A stretch of 64,000 nucleotides of DNA, from NCBI GenBank assembly GCA_963920665.1, contig OY987272.1:4469001-4533000 (forward strand), written 5' to 3'. Under the pieces are notes generated by a model. That model saw only the letters and a program-made list of their open reading frames with translations, was not told the origin of the DNA and ran no database searches. This document shows, one piece after another, positions 35,162 to 48,093 of the stretch. This DNA comes from Straminergon stramineum. Taxonomy: Eukaryota > Streptophyta > Bryopsida > Hypnales > Calliergonaceae. Within the stretch, counting starts at the first letter, position 1; every line of letters begins with the position of its first letter. Made by a program: the position numbers and the translations under genes.

Positions 35162-35689
35162 TTAATGCTTGAGCTACTCCTCTTTCCAAGAGATTGCATA
35201 AATCTTGTAACTTCCACTAGGCATGAAAGAATGGAAGTCAACAATGAAATGATGCATGTTGAAAACAAGTAGTAAAATTGATAAATTTTTGCCCTTTTGG
35301 GAATGGTTCCAATGGTACTAATTTTGATCATTCTCCAAGGAACGTTGGTGCAATAATATCCATTGATGTCTTCTATATTCAACTCTAACAATGTCTTATG
35401 ATTCAAGAGTAGAAAATCCTCAACAAGAGATTTGTTAGTGGAGTTTTTTGTACAATTGTCAATTGAATTATTTGCTTTTGGTTGGTTAGAGCTTGCATTT
35501 CAATTCCTTTTGCAAGGATTGAATTGCTATGTAGTCTTTGGAGCATGGTATCAATGTATACTTTTGCTTTAGGGTATTTCAACTACCTTTAGTTGTTGTC
35601 CATCAAGTTGTAGAGAGCCAATTTTGAATTTAATTTGAAACAAGTATATTTGGAAATCTTGGATTTATTTCAAGACAGAGAAAATGTGT

Positions 35690-36487
35690 GAATCAATGTT
35701 CAAAATTCTCAAGGTACTTGGAGATATAATGTATGTCAAGGGAATGTCAAATGATAACTCTCCAATTGAGTGGGAACATCAACAATTAGACAATCTTGCT
35801 TTAATATGACTTGCAGCTGCAATATCCATAAAGTACATCGAAGATCATTGGCATTGTAAAGCGAAGATGTGGTGTACTAGATACCATAGCATTCTTCATG
35901 TTGGTTAGAATATTAATGTAGCTATTGAGTCCTATTATGGGAATCGGAAGAATATTCTATACTTTGCAAAGGAAAAATTCAACAGAAGACTTATAGACTA
36001 ATTAATCTACCACTTGGTTGACAATGCATTGTCACATTATTGGTATAATGTGCATTTGAAGAAGTTTGGACTTGTAAGAAGCACTTGACATGAATTCATA
36101 GTGGTATTTGCTATCATCTGTTCAAAATCCATTCTAGATTTACGTGTCTTGTTCTACCTAGATGGTGAAGACATAGCTTTGGTTGCTTCAATAAACAACA
36201 AACCAAAAGTGTGGATAGTGCATTCAAAGGATTTGGAATGGGTTCAATGTAATTGCCCAATTGCAAATGAAGGCATGATTTGCAAACATTCTATGAAAGT
36301 ATTCCAAATGCTCCATCAAGACATACAAAATGGGTTCATTGTCATTATGAGGGAAGTGGGAACTCAACATGGTGTCAACAAAGACACTCCTTGGTCACAA
36401 GGTTTATCCTCATCGCTTGAAGAGCATTGTGTCATAGAACTCCCAATCTTCATTGATGATGACGTAGAAGCAATGCAAGATATTTGA
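35690..36487 (+). pseudogene. MULE-type transposase C-terminal part with SWIM zinc finger, broken
   Basis: One frame runs the whole length with four stops (35807 TGA, 35906 TAG, 35999 TAA, 36086 TGA). After the last stop it is open and shows WIVHSKDLEWVQCNCP then MICKHSMKVFQMLH, which fits the SWIM pattern CxCxnCxH. Upstream phrases such as KMWCTRYHSILHVG, NVAIESYYGN and YHLVDNALSHYWYNVH match the usual region before SWIM in plant Mutator-like transposases. The catalytic DDE region and the element ends are missing. Confidence 0.75.
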
Positions 36488-38482
36488 TCTATTGAGGAGG
36501 AGTCCATGGTTACCAAGGAGAAAGATCACAAAGTTTGTGGAGATAGTTCGGTCTAATCTTCATGTTCTTTTCAAAGAACTCCTAGCACTAGGAGATGAGT
36601 ATAATTTGCATGATCATTTGGTAGCCGATCTTTAAGCCATTCGAGGGAAGTATAAGGGCATTGTAGTGTAGATTACTAATTAGGCTTTTGGTTCAATTTG
36701 TAGTTTTTGTGTGAATGCATGTGTATTTTTCTATTTTTAACTTGTTGTTTATCAATTTTGTGTTCATCAAGTGGGTCATTTTGATAGTTTGTTGTACTCA
36801 ATTTGAGTTCATTTTGAGGGTGCTATGAGTCAAGGTAAAAAGGAATGACATGATGTTTTTACCAAATTGGGGATGATTTTGTTTAGTTTGGAACATGTCA
36901 AGTCTTCCATCCAATTAGGATTGGAATTGTTGATAATTATGTAGTTGACTTTGCATTTGGTAGTTGGAGTTGGTTAGGTTGTCTCTTCCAATTTGGATAA
37001 TTGCCAAGGGTCCAATTTCCTATTAGATTGTCAAGTTGGATTTCTTTTTCACCCACTTGGAGAGTTGCTCAATGCGTGTCCCAATCAAGTAGGTTGTGTT
37101 TTTGTTTTTGAGTGTGTTATAAATTGGAGAAGAATCAATGTGATGGGAAATGTTTGTGTGCAAGTTGGAACATTTGTGTGTATGATGTGGTGACGAAGTT
37201 TGTGAGTTACAAATTAATTGGATGAGGAGCAACAAAAGTGTATGCGTGAGTGTCAAAATGCTAATTGGTCGATATGATGGGAATGTCCTAGTTGGAATTT
37301 TGTGTGCAACGAATGAAAATTATTTGGATGCATTACAAACAATGAACAATGTATAATGGTGATTTTATCACCAATTTGGATTAATGAAAAAATCTTCAAA
37401 ATCGAATTGGTATTTTGTGACTGCGAGTGTGTGTTTGACATTGTATGCATGAATCAAAGTAGTGTGTTAATTGGGAAGTAAATGTGCGAGCCTAATTGAA
37501 AATTTATAAATGTGTTATTGTGTGTTTGGGGATTGTGTTACCTAGTTAAGGAATTGAACCTATGAGCATAGAAATTTCCTACCTGACCGTCTTCTTTGGA
37601 ATGAATTTATTATACTAATAGGATAATTGCCAATATAGTCATTATTCTTCTTCAAGAGGTGGCACGGGGTGTGGCCAATGTAGGAGAGTTCAATAGTACT
37701 TGGTCCTTCCTTAAATTGTCTAGTGATAACAATTTGTTAGGGCACAAGGGATTCCTAGAACCAAAGTCTAGGAGAGTTAAAAATTAATATGACATTGACA
37801 ACATGGTAGGCATATGTTTAGCATTAATGTTATATGTCTACAAATGTTATGCATAGACATGGTTTTGAAAGTGTGGAAGCAATATATTCTTATGAAATTA
37901 TTAAGGAATTTCGTGCATTAAATTCAGTTGTGAATTACATTCCCATAATTTAAAGAGATAGAGAGTTTGACATGCTTCTTTTTTATTACTAAAATAATTT
38001 CATGTTTAGAATTTGTGTGTTAGAATCATTAGGGGAGATTTGGAGGCAAGGAAGGGTTGTTTCAAGGTTGTTCTGTTGCCTATTCTTTGTGTTGTTCGGG
38101 AACGACTGGCTACTGTCAACAAAATAAATATCAAGAAAAAAAATTATTATTAGTTCTGAAATGCAAAAAAAAGTTGAATAAATTTTATTTTATTTTGACG
38201 TGGCATGGTCTTGGGCATGTTTGATTGCATCACTGGCATAGTTCCTACATTCCCTGCAACTTGGGAACTCACACTCTTGTAAAGCCCTCAAATATCCCCT
38301 AATGGCTATCTTTCAAGCATGAGGAATTTAATTTTGTCTTCGTTATTGTACATAATCGAACTCAATAATTTTTAAAGAAAGAAAATAGTAGGGTTTTTAT
38401 TATGTGAATTTTTTCAAACTCCCAATGAACTTCTTGAATAAAAAATTTTTAGAATTGAAAATTCTTACCATAAAAAATTAAA
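36488..38482. other. Stretch without recognised genes
   Basis: AT-rich. Short frames only, no transposon ends or RNA genes seen. Confidence 0.4.
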
Positions 38483-38486
38483 TTAA

Positions 38487-39077
38487 CCTCTAAAGGACCA
38501 AGGAGGTCCCATTGACTACAATATTTGGAATTTTTAAGCAAAATTCTTAGAATGGATGCTATTCATCATAATATACTTGTTAAACTTTGTTTCATGTCAT
38601 TCCGATTAATATTGCACACAGTAGATTGAAGTTCTTTTTATTTCAATGTCAATCTAGGCAACTATAAAAATAACTCTAAAAAATATTTTTGAGGGGGATT
38701 GTTCAAATTCATAACTACTCAAAAGATTAGAACCTTTCAATTTTGAATACTAAGGTAAAAGTTATGAAGAGATTTATTTTGTAGATAATGGAGGTAGAAT
38801 AAACATAAAAAGTCACTTTTTGCTCTTAATTTTGAAAATTTGAGAATTCAAAGTAAAATTAAAGATATTTATCCATTAATAGAAATTCTCACCATTGGGA
38901 TTAACAAATTTTAATTTCTTCTTAAAGTTATAAGAAAATTTGTTGCTTCTTTTACTCAATACCACCTTGCACTTTACAATGATTTTAAAGATGAATATAA
39001 AAAAAACTGGATTAAAACTTATTATATATGTTTTCAATCCATTTTCCAACATATGGACTAAATGCACAAGTTACGGG
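38487..39077. mobile_element. Left end of a TTAA-type element
   Basis: TTAA (38483-38486) then CCTCTAAAGGACCAAGG. A matching right end was not found before or after the family C element at 39078. Confidence 0.45.
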
Positions 39078-39570
39078 TCAAACCACACTCGAAGGTAACA
39101 ATACCATTACTTTTTCTAGGACTAGGTCTAGAGTCCTTTTGTAAACTCTTAAAGCACAAAATTCCTTTGATGTTGTCATTTTTTTAATAAATGAATGGAT
39201 GAATAGTATTGCAATGTATTCCTTTGATAAGTTGGTGAAAAAATTTCATAGGTTAAATCCTTAGAAGGACATAAATCAACAATTGCAAGGCTAAATTTAG
39301 TATCTATATTACAATATAGCACTCTAAAAGCATATTTTTATTCAAATTTTGTATACTTTTCAAGCATACAACTATTAATAAGTATTTTTAGTGGTTAAAT
39401 CTTGGATACAAAATAGTGTCATTTTTTAATTCATTAATTGTTCTTGGTTTATTCTAAAAACATATTTAAACATTCAATTCCAAAAATATCTTACATAGGG
39501 ACCTTGATGTGAATAATATATACATTTTTGTTCTAATGCAACCATCATTTGGATTATTTTTTTATATTAA

Positions 39571-42500
39571 CCCCTAAAGGACCAAGGTGCATTTTTTGGC
39601 AGCATAGAAATTTTGGGCAAATACATGTGACTAGAGATTTCCATGTTTTTGACCCAAATTTTAATAGAAAGTGTGGACAAGGAATATCTTTCATATGCAC
39701 TAAATTTTAGGACATTTGAAAATATGAGTCAAAAGTTATGGCCTAATATGTAGTTTGTTTCTAAACTTGGGTAGTTTGAGCAAATTTGAAAAAATCACTT
39801 TCTTCAAAAATAAAAATTTGAAATTGGTTTTCTAGATTTGTATATACCGATAAAAAGCTTTGAATCATTCCAATTTGATCAATGAGTCAAATGTTATGAG
39901 ATGTTTTAGTTTGTGGGCAAGTATGGATTCTCTACTCTAAAATAAACTTTGAAGTCCTTTGTTCAACTCAATTTTCAATATTTTTGGAAAAAAATAAAAA
40001 CATTAGGTATAGATTGTTTATTACAACATTACAACCATTGGGATTAGAATTTTTCAATTCCATAATTAAATTCTTAACAATTTAGTATTTTGAATCATTC
40101 TCTACATCTTTCTACTTACTATTTTTTTTCCTATATATTGCACAATTCCAAATGATCTAAAAATTTTCAAGCATTTAGACAACTTGCCTTGAAGAATGAA
40201 TCTGAAGAAGTACCACAATTTGGGACATTTTTTCATACAAATGTGACCTTGTGAAGTGTAGCTGCTTGTGAGTGTTTATTTACCCACCCATGGTAAACAA
40301 CTTCCACAACAGGTTCTTCTGTTTTGTCATAATTTTATTTCCTAACGGGTGTCTAAGCATTGTCCATTGAGCCTTCCAAGAAATGGACTCTTTTCTAAAT
40401 GCCTAAGTTTAAAGAAATCACTAGAAACAAACCTAATTGTAAAGATTAGTTCTAACCAACATAGAGTTTTTCATCCGCCGTGGTTTTCTACTAAAGTTGT
40501 TTGTAATCTAAATTTAGCTCTCAGAAGTTGTAGTTCAGATCATGACATTTCCGAAAACATAAGACTTGTGAGAATCGGAGATTCCTACAAGAAGTTATGA
40601 CCAGATGGAGTAGGGGGCTTTAAGAGGCTATCTAAACTTCATCCACTCTTTTTGACACTTTCCTTATTTTGATTGATTACGAATTTTTGACTCTAGCTTT
40701 ATACTATTATTTTCTACTCAAGTTCCAAGTCTAGAGTTCAATCGATGATCTTTGAGTGACTTCACCCATTCTTTGTTCCAAACTTCATCCTTCTATAATT
40801 ATTGGAGTTTTAAGTATTTTTTAAAGTTTGAAGTGCTTCTGATTCCTCTAAGTTCTTTCTATTCAAAACTAACTCTAAGTGTCCTACTTGGTTGTCTTCA
40901 AAAGATTCTAATTCACTTTCTACTTTGTTTTCAAGGTGTGGGACTTCTATTGTCAATTTACTATTTTTAGACTTTTGAGTGTTATTACTTGTATATTCTA
41001 GTTTTACCTATTTATATTGCTAAAGAACTTTTATTTTGAACTTCCCTAGTGAAAGTTATGAGTGGATGAAGTTTGATTACTAATTGGTGTTTCTAAACTT
41101 CATCCACAATTTCCTACTAATCTACAATTTGAAATTTTCTTTAAGCTTCACTTTTGACTTTGAGATTTTTGACACCATCTAAGTTTCTACTCTTGTTCCT
41201 TTGGGATGAAATTGACTAATTTTCATCCATTATGATTCCTAAACTTCATCTACTAATAACTTTCTCAATTTGACTCCGATTTCTAAGTGTAAGATATTTT
41301 TGGAAACCTCTAAGAAAGCTCTATCATATTTTTCATCTGTATTTTGAAAAAACCTATTCTTGATACTCTGACTTATATTTATAATTCGGTTGAGCATTAA
41401 AATAGCTAATCAAAGAAATTGAATTGAAGTTAAAGTGATTAGTGTCTTACCTCAGAATTTTCCTCATCTAGAAGGTGGTCATAAATTCCTTCCAACTCTC
41501 CATCATTTGCCATGTTGAAGTCTTTCTTGAAATTTTGCTTACCGCTTAAAAAGATGATTTTAATACAAGTTGTGGAAGTTGATGAAACTTCTTCTTTTCT
41601 TTCCTCTCCTACTTCTTCCTTTTCTTTCTATTTAGATTTTCTAATTTGTTGATTTGTATATTCTATAAATTCCTATCCACTACTTTATGATCTGGTTGAA
41701 CAATATCCTAAAAGTCAACGATCTCTTGTTGCTATGCTATTGGCTATTCAAATTCTCTTGATGTCTTTTTTAATGTCTCTTTTCTTCTAAACCTCCTTGC
41801 TGCTCTGTCTCTTCTTCATTCTGCACGTGCATATTAGAGTTGAAGAATTTTTGTATATGAAGAGTTTTGAAAGTTTGCAGGAATTGAATGCGATGTTTTT
41901 ATAAAGCTTCTTTTCTACTTCTCCCTATTATAGTTTGTAGGCTAATGAGAGAAAGAGTGGTGAACTAGAAGTTACTAATTTCTACACTCTTCGATGCTAA
42001 TTGATGCTTCTATCTTTAATTTCTTCTCCTTAATTCTACTTCTATATATTCTTGCTCTCGGTATGACTTTTGATAGATTACTATTTTTAGATTTTTTTGT
42101 ATTTTTTTCTTCTAGAGTCAAAAATCCTCTTTCCAAATTCATAAAGCACTTGCAAATTGGACCTTCCTAGCAAAAGTTATGCATGGATGAAGTTTAACCA
42201 CTAATCGGTGATTAAAAACTTCATCCGCTCACTATTCTTAGATGGTAATCTCAAATCCACTTTTGATTACATATTTAAACTCTAGTTTTTTCCTACCTTC
42301 TAATCCTACTCTTTTGCTCTGTTTGGATGAGTTTAACACTTTTTCATCCAATTTGAGTACTAAACTTCATCCGCTCATAACTCACTCATTTCAACTCGGA
42401 TTTTTGCATATCTTATGTTTTTGGAAACCTCTCAACCTCTAATTTATGATTCTAAACTCAATTCTATACTATCACTTCTTCTCTTTACTCTTGGTCTCGG

Positions 42501-44694
42501 TTCTAAATAAAAATTAACACAAAGAAAGGGCCAACTTAGCTAAACTTCTATCAACAAGGCCAAACGGCTTAAGAAGGTTCAAAGCTTTGCCGTGTTTTGT
42601 AATGTTTCTAAAATTCTAAGTATGAAGAACTATAACTTTGTTGTGTTCCTCAAACCCACTAAATTCCTATCAAATTCTAAAAACCAAAGTCAAAGCTTTG
42701 CCATGTAATGGTAAGCATGGAAAATAGCACACAAAGATTTTGACAAAAGAAAGATTAAAGGAGGATGAATCAAGAGTGATAGTACAAAAAATTAGTACAA
42801 AATCATAACATAACAAGCTAGAGGTTTTCCCTAAGCAACATCGCCAGTCATAAGGGAAGAATCCTCTAGGATTAGTGCCAAATACTCAAGTTCTAACAAG
42901 GACTTGAAGGAACAATGAATATAGCAAAACAAGAGTTAGTGCAACCAAAATACTACCAAATTTCAACCAAAATCTTCAAAAACAAGTACAAAGACAACAA
43001 ATAAGACTTGAAGGGACCCCAATGTCCTTCAAGGCTCACAAAATAGCAACAAAAGGAGCTTGAAATGCTCCCAAAACACCACGTTTACAACTTTGGCTCA
43101 AAAATGGCCAAATGGCCAAAAGTCCACAATTAATGGACCAACATGTTTACAAAGCTAAAATAATGGCTAGAAGGGGTGATTTGAGAGAATAATGAGTGCC
43201 CTTATATACTCTTTCAAGGGCACCCACCTCCTCTCATTTCAACATGGTAATCTTATCAATTAGGATTTTCACCCTAATTTATCAATTTTGACTTTCTATG
43301 ATGGTCCATTTTCTAACTTTTGGAGAATAACTTCAAATCACAAACGGATTGTGCCATTGGCTTTAGAAGGCCATTTTTAGTCTGTCAAGATCCTTCACCC
43401 CTTTTTCTAACTTCAAAATTTCAATGAAACCTAACACCAACTTAACACCCCAAAGGGTTAAAAACCCAACTTTTGGAGTTTGACTTTTTTGAAAAAAGTA
43501 ACTAGCCTAGGCTCTTAAGTAGGTGTGGGGGAGTAAGAAAAGACCTATCTTTGACCCCATTCTGCTTTTGTATGCTCCCGATCCATTAGTCAACTCCATC
43601 GTAATCTTTAAATTTTGTCAATTGTTGAGGAATCTTGCAAGTTCGGGTTCTTCTGACTATCGGAATGTCTTGAAACTTGTTGGAGCGTCTTATTAACATA
43701 AAAGAATCTACTCTAATTTTTAGTGAGATTTTACCACCACCTGGAGAATTTTTAGGAATTTCTCATCGTAGGTTTGGGTAGTTGACCGTCCGGAAAGGCA
43801 TCTTTTGACTATCAGAAAATTTCAAAACTTTTTGTGGAACCTCCCATGGAATCCCACAACAGATTTGTAGGCTCATATTTTTACTCTACACATCGGCCTC
43901 AGGGAACAAAATCCACCTCCTTATTTAATTATAAATGGCCAGGGAATCTTCCACACCGGAGGGAATCTTGGCAAACCGACTTCGTTGTTGTTTCCCAAGC
44001 ATAGTTTTAACCCTAAGTCACCTTCCTTGGACTAGAGATTCCTCCACGGTCCCTTCTTGGTATTTTTAACAACTGCAAGCCAATAATTGGGGTTCCGCTA
44101 TTTCGTTGATGAAATGGGGAAATTAGAACCTATCTTCGGGAACTAACCTATGTGCCTCACCAGGGTTCCCTCAACCAATATTAGCCAAGCGATGTCCTTT
44201 CTATGTGGGATTTTGAGCCTAGTATACTCATAATTCATAATTACCACGATTAGTTAGGTTCTAACCTATTTACAAGTGAAATTTGAATCTAATTAGTAAA
44301 AACTCTCAAAATATGACCAAATACTATATTGGCATGTAACACACCTATTTTGATTTTACACTCTTTTGGGGGGGTTTTGTACTATTTTCCACACTTATTT
44401 TCATAAAAAAATTAAAAAAAAGATAAGTGAGTCCCTGGTGACAAAATAGGGGCTCACACTGCCCGTTTTTTCTTAGGGCCAAAAAACAATTTTTGTCACT
44501 TCAAATGCTAAAATCTTGCAATCTAGTAGATGGAAATTTCCAAAAAAGTTTCCACATCTTCTCTATCTTGTGTACTACAAGATCCTATAATTCCATGTGT
44601 CCAAAAATGATATTTTTCAAAATTTTGGTTCTTGTATTAGAAATGGTAGTTTTTGAGAGTTTTTGGTGATAACATAGTCAAGGAACTTTAGGGG
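39571..44694. mobile_element. TTAA-type element with an LTR-like repeat inside
   Basis: CCCCTAAAGGACC...AACTTTAGGGG flanked by TTAA (39567-39570, 44695-44698). About 0.93 kb is the element itself; the rest is the LTR-like unit at 40267-44458. The right 240 bp match the right terminus at 17648. Confidence 0.85.
40267..44458 (-). mobile_element. Probable solo LTR, 4.19 kb
   Basis: Begins TGTGAG and ends CTCACA, so either strand reads TG...CA, flanked by CTGCT (40262-40266) and CTGCC (44459-44463), a 5-bp duplication with one change. On the minus strand a TATA-like TATATAAG lies at 43208-43201, about 1.25 kb from the TGTGAGCCCC start, as in a U3 region. No gag or pol remains. Related sequence is at 9125-14306 and inverted at 14320-15260. 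Confidence 0.62.
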
Positions 44695-45319
44695 TTAAAA
44701 AAGATGTTTACATGTTTTTACTTCTAAATATTATAGAAAATGGAAAAGTATTCACACTATAGCAAAAGAATCCTTTTCTACTCTATCATATGATTATATA
44801 TACACATGATTATTTTGGATTCAATCAAATTAATATTTGATAGAAATTACACCCCTTTTCTACCATTGAAAAACTGGACAAGCTAATGTCTAAACTTCAA
44901 TTAGAACTTTAGTAAATATTTTTTGATGAATAAAATAATATTAGTCTCCACAAGACTTGAAATAATGGTAAAAAAGGACTAAACTAAATATAATTAATAG
45001 TTTAGCTTTAAAAAAAATAGCTAAACAAATGTTACATTGGAGATTTTCTTGCGTTCTCTCTCTTTTTTGGTACCTTTGAGTGTGATTTGACACTTGTAGA
45101 ATATATATGTTCTTGTTCTAAATGTTGAAAGACAAAACTTCACCTTTTGGAAGGGCTAGAAAAGCCTATTTTTTAAAGTTTTGGCATATTAATCTTCCAA
45201 TCACTAGAAATATATTCATTCTAAAATTTCACAACAATGTACTTGAACAAGTTAACCAATAGATCCTACAGTTGAATTTGTTAAAAAAAAGTGTTGATAA
45301 GGATATCAACCTTCCTTAA

Positions 45320-45512
45320 CTCCTAAAGGCTTGAAGCACCAAATTTCAATGTTGCCAGAACTTTGAAGTTAAATAAAATCTAACCAATTTGTTAATTTTA
45401 GTAGTGTATATTTTTGAAAAATTCCTGTAGAAGTCTAGTTTTAGCATCAAAAGTCCGATTTTGAAAATGATTGACTGTGATTTTTTATTCAAGATTTTGT
45501 GCAAGGGTCTCT
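45320..45512. mobile_element. Truncated TTAA-type element, inverted
   Basis: TTAA (45316-45319) then CTCCTAAAGGC. About 190 bp match the right end of 34522-35161 in reverse, then similarity stops at GTGCAAGGGTC. Confidence 0.65.
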
Positions 45513-46414
45513 CTAGTGTGGGAAAAGCTTAGGAAACAAAACCCAAGGAATTCCCTAGTGGTGGTTCTTTAGTTTGAGGAAGGTCAATTAGTCTATCGTT
45601 TTGTATTTAAGGTCACTTTTAATGTAGGATACTTACTCATTTTAATAATTAAAGAAAGAAAGATCAATTTCATTAATTAGTTCAAGGAATGTGTAATTAA
45701 TTTCTAGCCTATTCTAGTATTTAGTCCAATTCCCATGGATGCAAACTCACAACATGACGTCATAGTCCTATGCTAGAATTCTAATGTCAATTTGTCTAGG
45801 TGTGTCAAATAGTCATGACTCTTGTTCTATCAACTTAATCATTACATACACACACACACACACACGCATACATACATTTGTGATTCTTTAATTACCTCTT
45901 CAATTTAATCCATTGTGAATTGGTCCAATCTCTAATTAATTAATCTAATTACTACAAATGCAATTATGCAAAATCACAACTCTATAAGGTCAATTTGTCT
46001 TAGTATGCAGAGTATGCTAAAGTTTATGTTCATTCCTGTTAATTACGCTCTAGTTAATTAGTCTCATGTTCTTTCTTTCTCCATCTCCATCTGGAACTAG
46101 CAACAAGTCAATTGGACCATTTCACCATACATTAGAAGAATTCCGAACTTTACAAAAGGCCATTTCATTTTCATTTTTGGCTCCCTTGTGGTGCAAATAC
46201 AGAACAAATTTTTTTTATAAAATTTTAAAAAAATTCAAATTTCTAATCGCCAATCTAACATGGCACTAATAGTATCTTGTCAAATTCCTAAAAATAAAAA
46301 ATAAAAAAGATTTTTTTTCCATTGTAATTGCACCGCTACCTTGTAGACTTGTGTCTTCTACAAGGTTCGGAATTCTTGTAATGTGTTTTATAGAATTGAA
46401 GCATGACACATCTC
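45513..46414. other. Stretch without recognised genes; CA microsatellite
   Basis: An (AC)n run lies near 45848-45866. Otherwise AT-rich with no supported feature. Confidence 0.5.
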
Positions 46415-48093
46415 GGCATTGAATTCTCTATAGCATGAATTCTGAATCTTTCTTGCCATTTTTTCTAGAAGGATAGACATGCTTATCGATATTCTCAACA
46501 TGTATGTACAATTGAATTTTAGAAACTCATAATTGACAATTCTCAATCAATTAGCATGTAATAACATGAAATTTATTGTAAATAATTAATGAAAAGAAGA
46601 TTTTTGTTTCTTTGAACTTGAAATTTGGTATGCATGATTAGGACTATGCAAAAATTGCTTAAGAATTGCACAATATTTCATTTGAAAATAGGGCATTTGT
46701 ATGGGAAACAAAAGGAGGTGTGAATCTTTTTGCTTAGGCATTTTATATAGAAGTGTGCCTTTAAAAGCTACAAGATAGAGAACGCAAATGAGAAATGTGA
46801 TTGCAGGGCACATTCTACATTTGTGTTGCCTACTTTTTCCAATTGATGATGCTCAATAGAGATATTTGGAGGTAAACTCCACAAATCAATTCATCCTATA
46901 AGAATGTGAGAAGTCTAAAAGGTTCCATGGATGACTTCACTTGTTAATTGTAGAAACAAAGAATGCACTTATTGGTTTAATAATTGGAGTAATTTGGCAA
47001 CTACTTTGGTCATGGGGACCTTGTCTTTCTAGGATTCAAATGTTTGGCATGAAGTAAACAATAACAGTCTACAATTCTCAGTTGGGGACCAATGTTAGTG
47101 GGACCAAATTTGATATTTCTCAATGTTAACACCAATGAGGTAGAACAACCTATCATGGACAAAAAATCTATTCTAGACACCTAGGGAATGATCCAATATA
47201 ATTTTTTTTCAATATATGAGATTTGGACCACAATTGATGTCTTAGGTGATGGTAATGGAGTGATTATTGACTACAATAGGACCTTCCACCTTTAGAGTGT
47301 AAATTCATTTCAAGAAGTGAGTTTTTGAGACCTTAGTATTGTGGCCAAGATAGGAAATATTGAGACTACTTTAGATGAATAAGATGACCATTGTAGATGC
47401 ATTGTTTATTGGTTTAATTTGGGGTAGTCTACAAACTCTTTTGGGCTATAATGGGTAGCACACTTCAAAAATTCATAACAAATTCATACTTTGCTGAAAA
47501 AATATAATATCAATTCCTCTTGCTGTTTCTCACACTTGTCTCTGTGCGGGAAAAAAAATACAAAAAATTTCAGCAATGGCATGAAGGTAAACTCCTCATT
47601 CTGCACATGATGGGGTGTTCTACATTTTAATCAGTTGGAGAATTTCAGATTTTGCTAAATATTATTCTCGAGATGAGGCGGCACTGCCGCGAAGCAAGAC
47701 ATCCACCAAGTGTCGCATTCGTTTCTCATTCCTCATCAATACAAAGCCCTCTATATTGTTGCTGTGACAGACAATCTATTGCAGCGGCAGTCATGATTTC
47801 TTAGCGGAGCTTGTTAGCGGAGAGGCGCCTCGAATTGCAGCTCGAATTGTGGCAAGGAGCATGACGTTGCGTCTTAGTTGTGGCGGATAAAAGTGTTCTA
47901 CCTTAGCTAGTTGAATGTTTGTTGTTCTGTCTCTGCGATCTTTAATTCTTCAAACAAATTAGACTTGTTTCATGATTCCGTTTCTTCAATTGTAACTATC
48001 TGGAGTGAGTCTTTGGGGGCGAAGAACCTTGTCAGCGAGCATCGCCGAAATCCGCCAAGTGTTCTACTTCGGTGTCTCTGTGCACTTGCAGGC

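Larger units (their letters stand above)
33898..35684. mobile_element. Stowaway-like element holding two TTAA-type elements
   Basis: Left end CTCCCTCTGTCTCGAAATAA after TA (33896-33897). Right end near ...GGATTTATTTCAAGACAGAG at 35680 is degraded (TG instead of TA). Without the insertions at 33949-35161 it aligns with the 577-bp copy at 18302-18878. It begins exactly where block A stops matching block B. A frame at 35155-35406 matches the frame inside the other copy. Confidence 0.78.
39078..45090. mobile_element. Family C TIR element, split by a 5.1-kb nested insertion
   Basis: Ends TCAAACCACACTCGAAGG and the inverse of TCAAATCACACTCAAAGG. With 39571-44694 and one TTAA removed, 885 bp remain, against 914 bp for the intact copy at 15755-16668. 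There the insertion site reads AATATTGAAAAGG, i.e. TTGA for TTAA. Confidence 0.78.
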
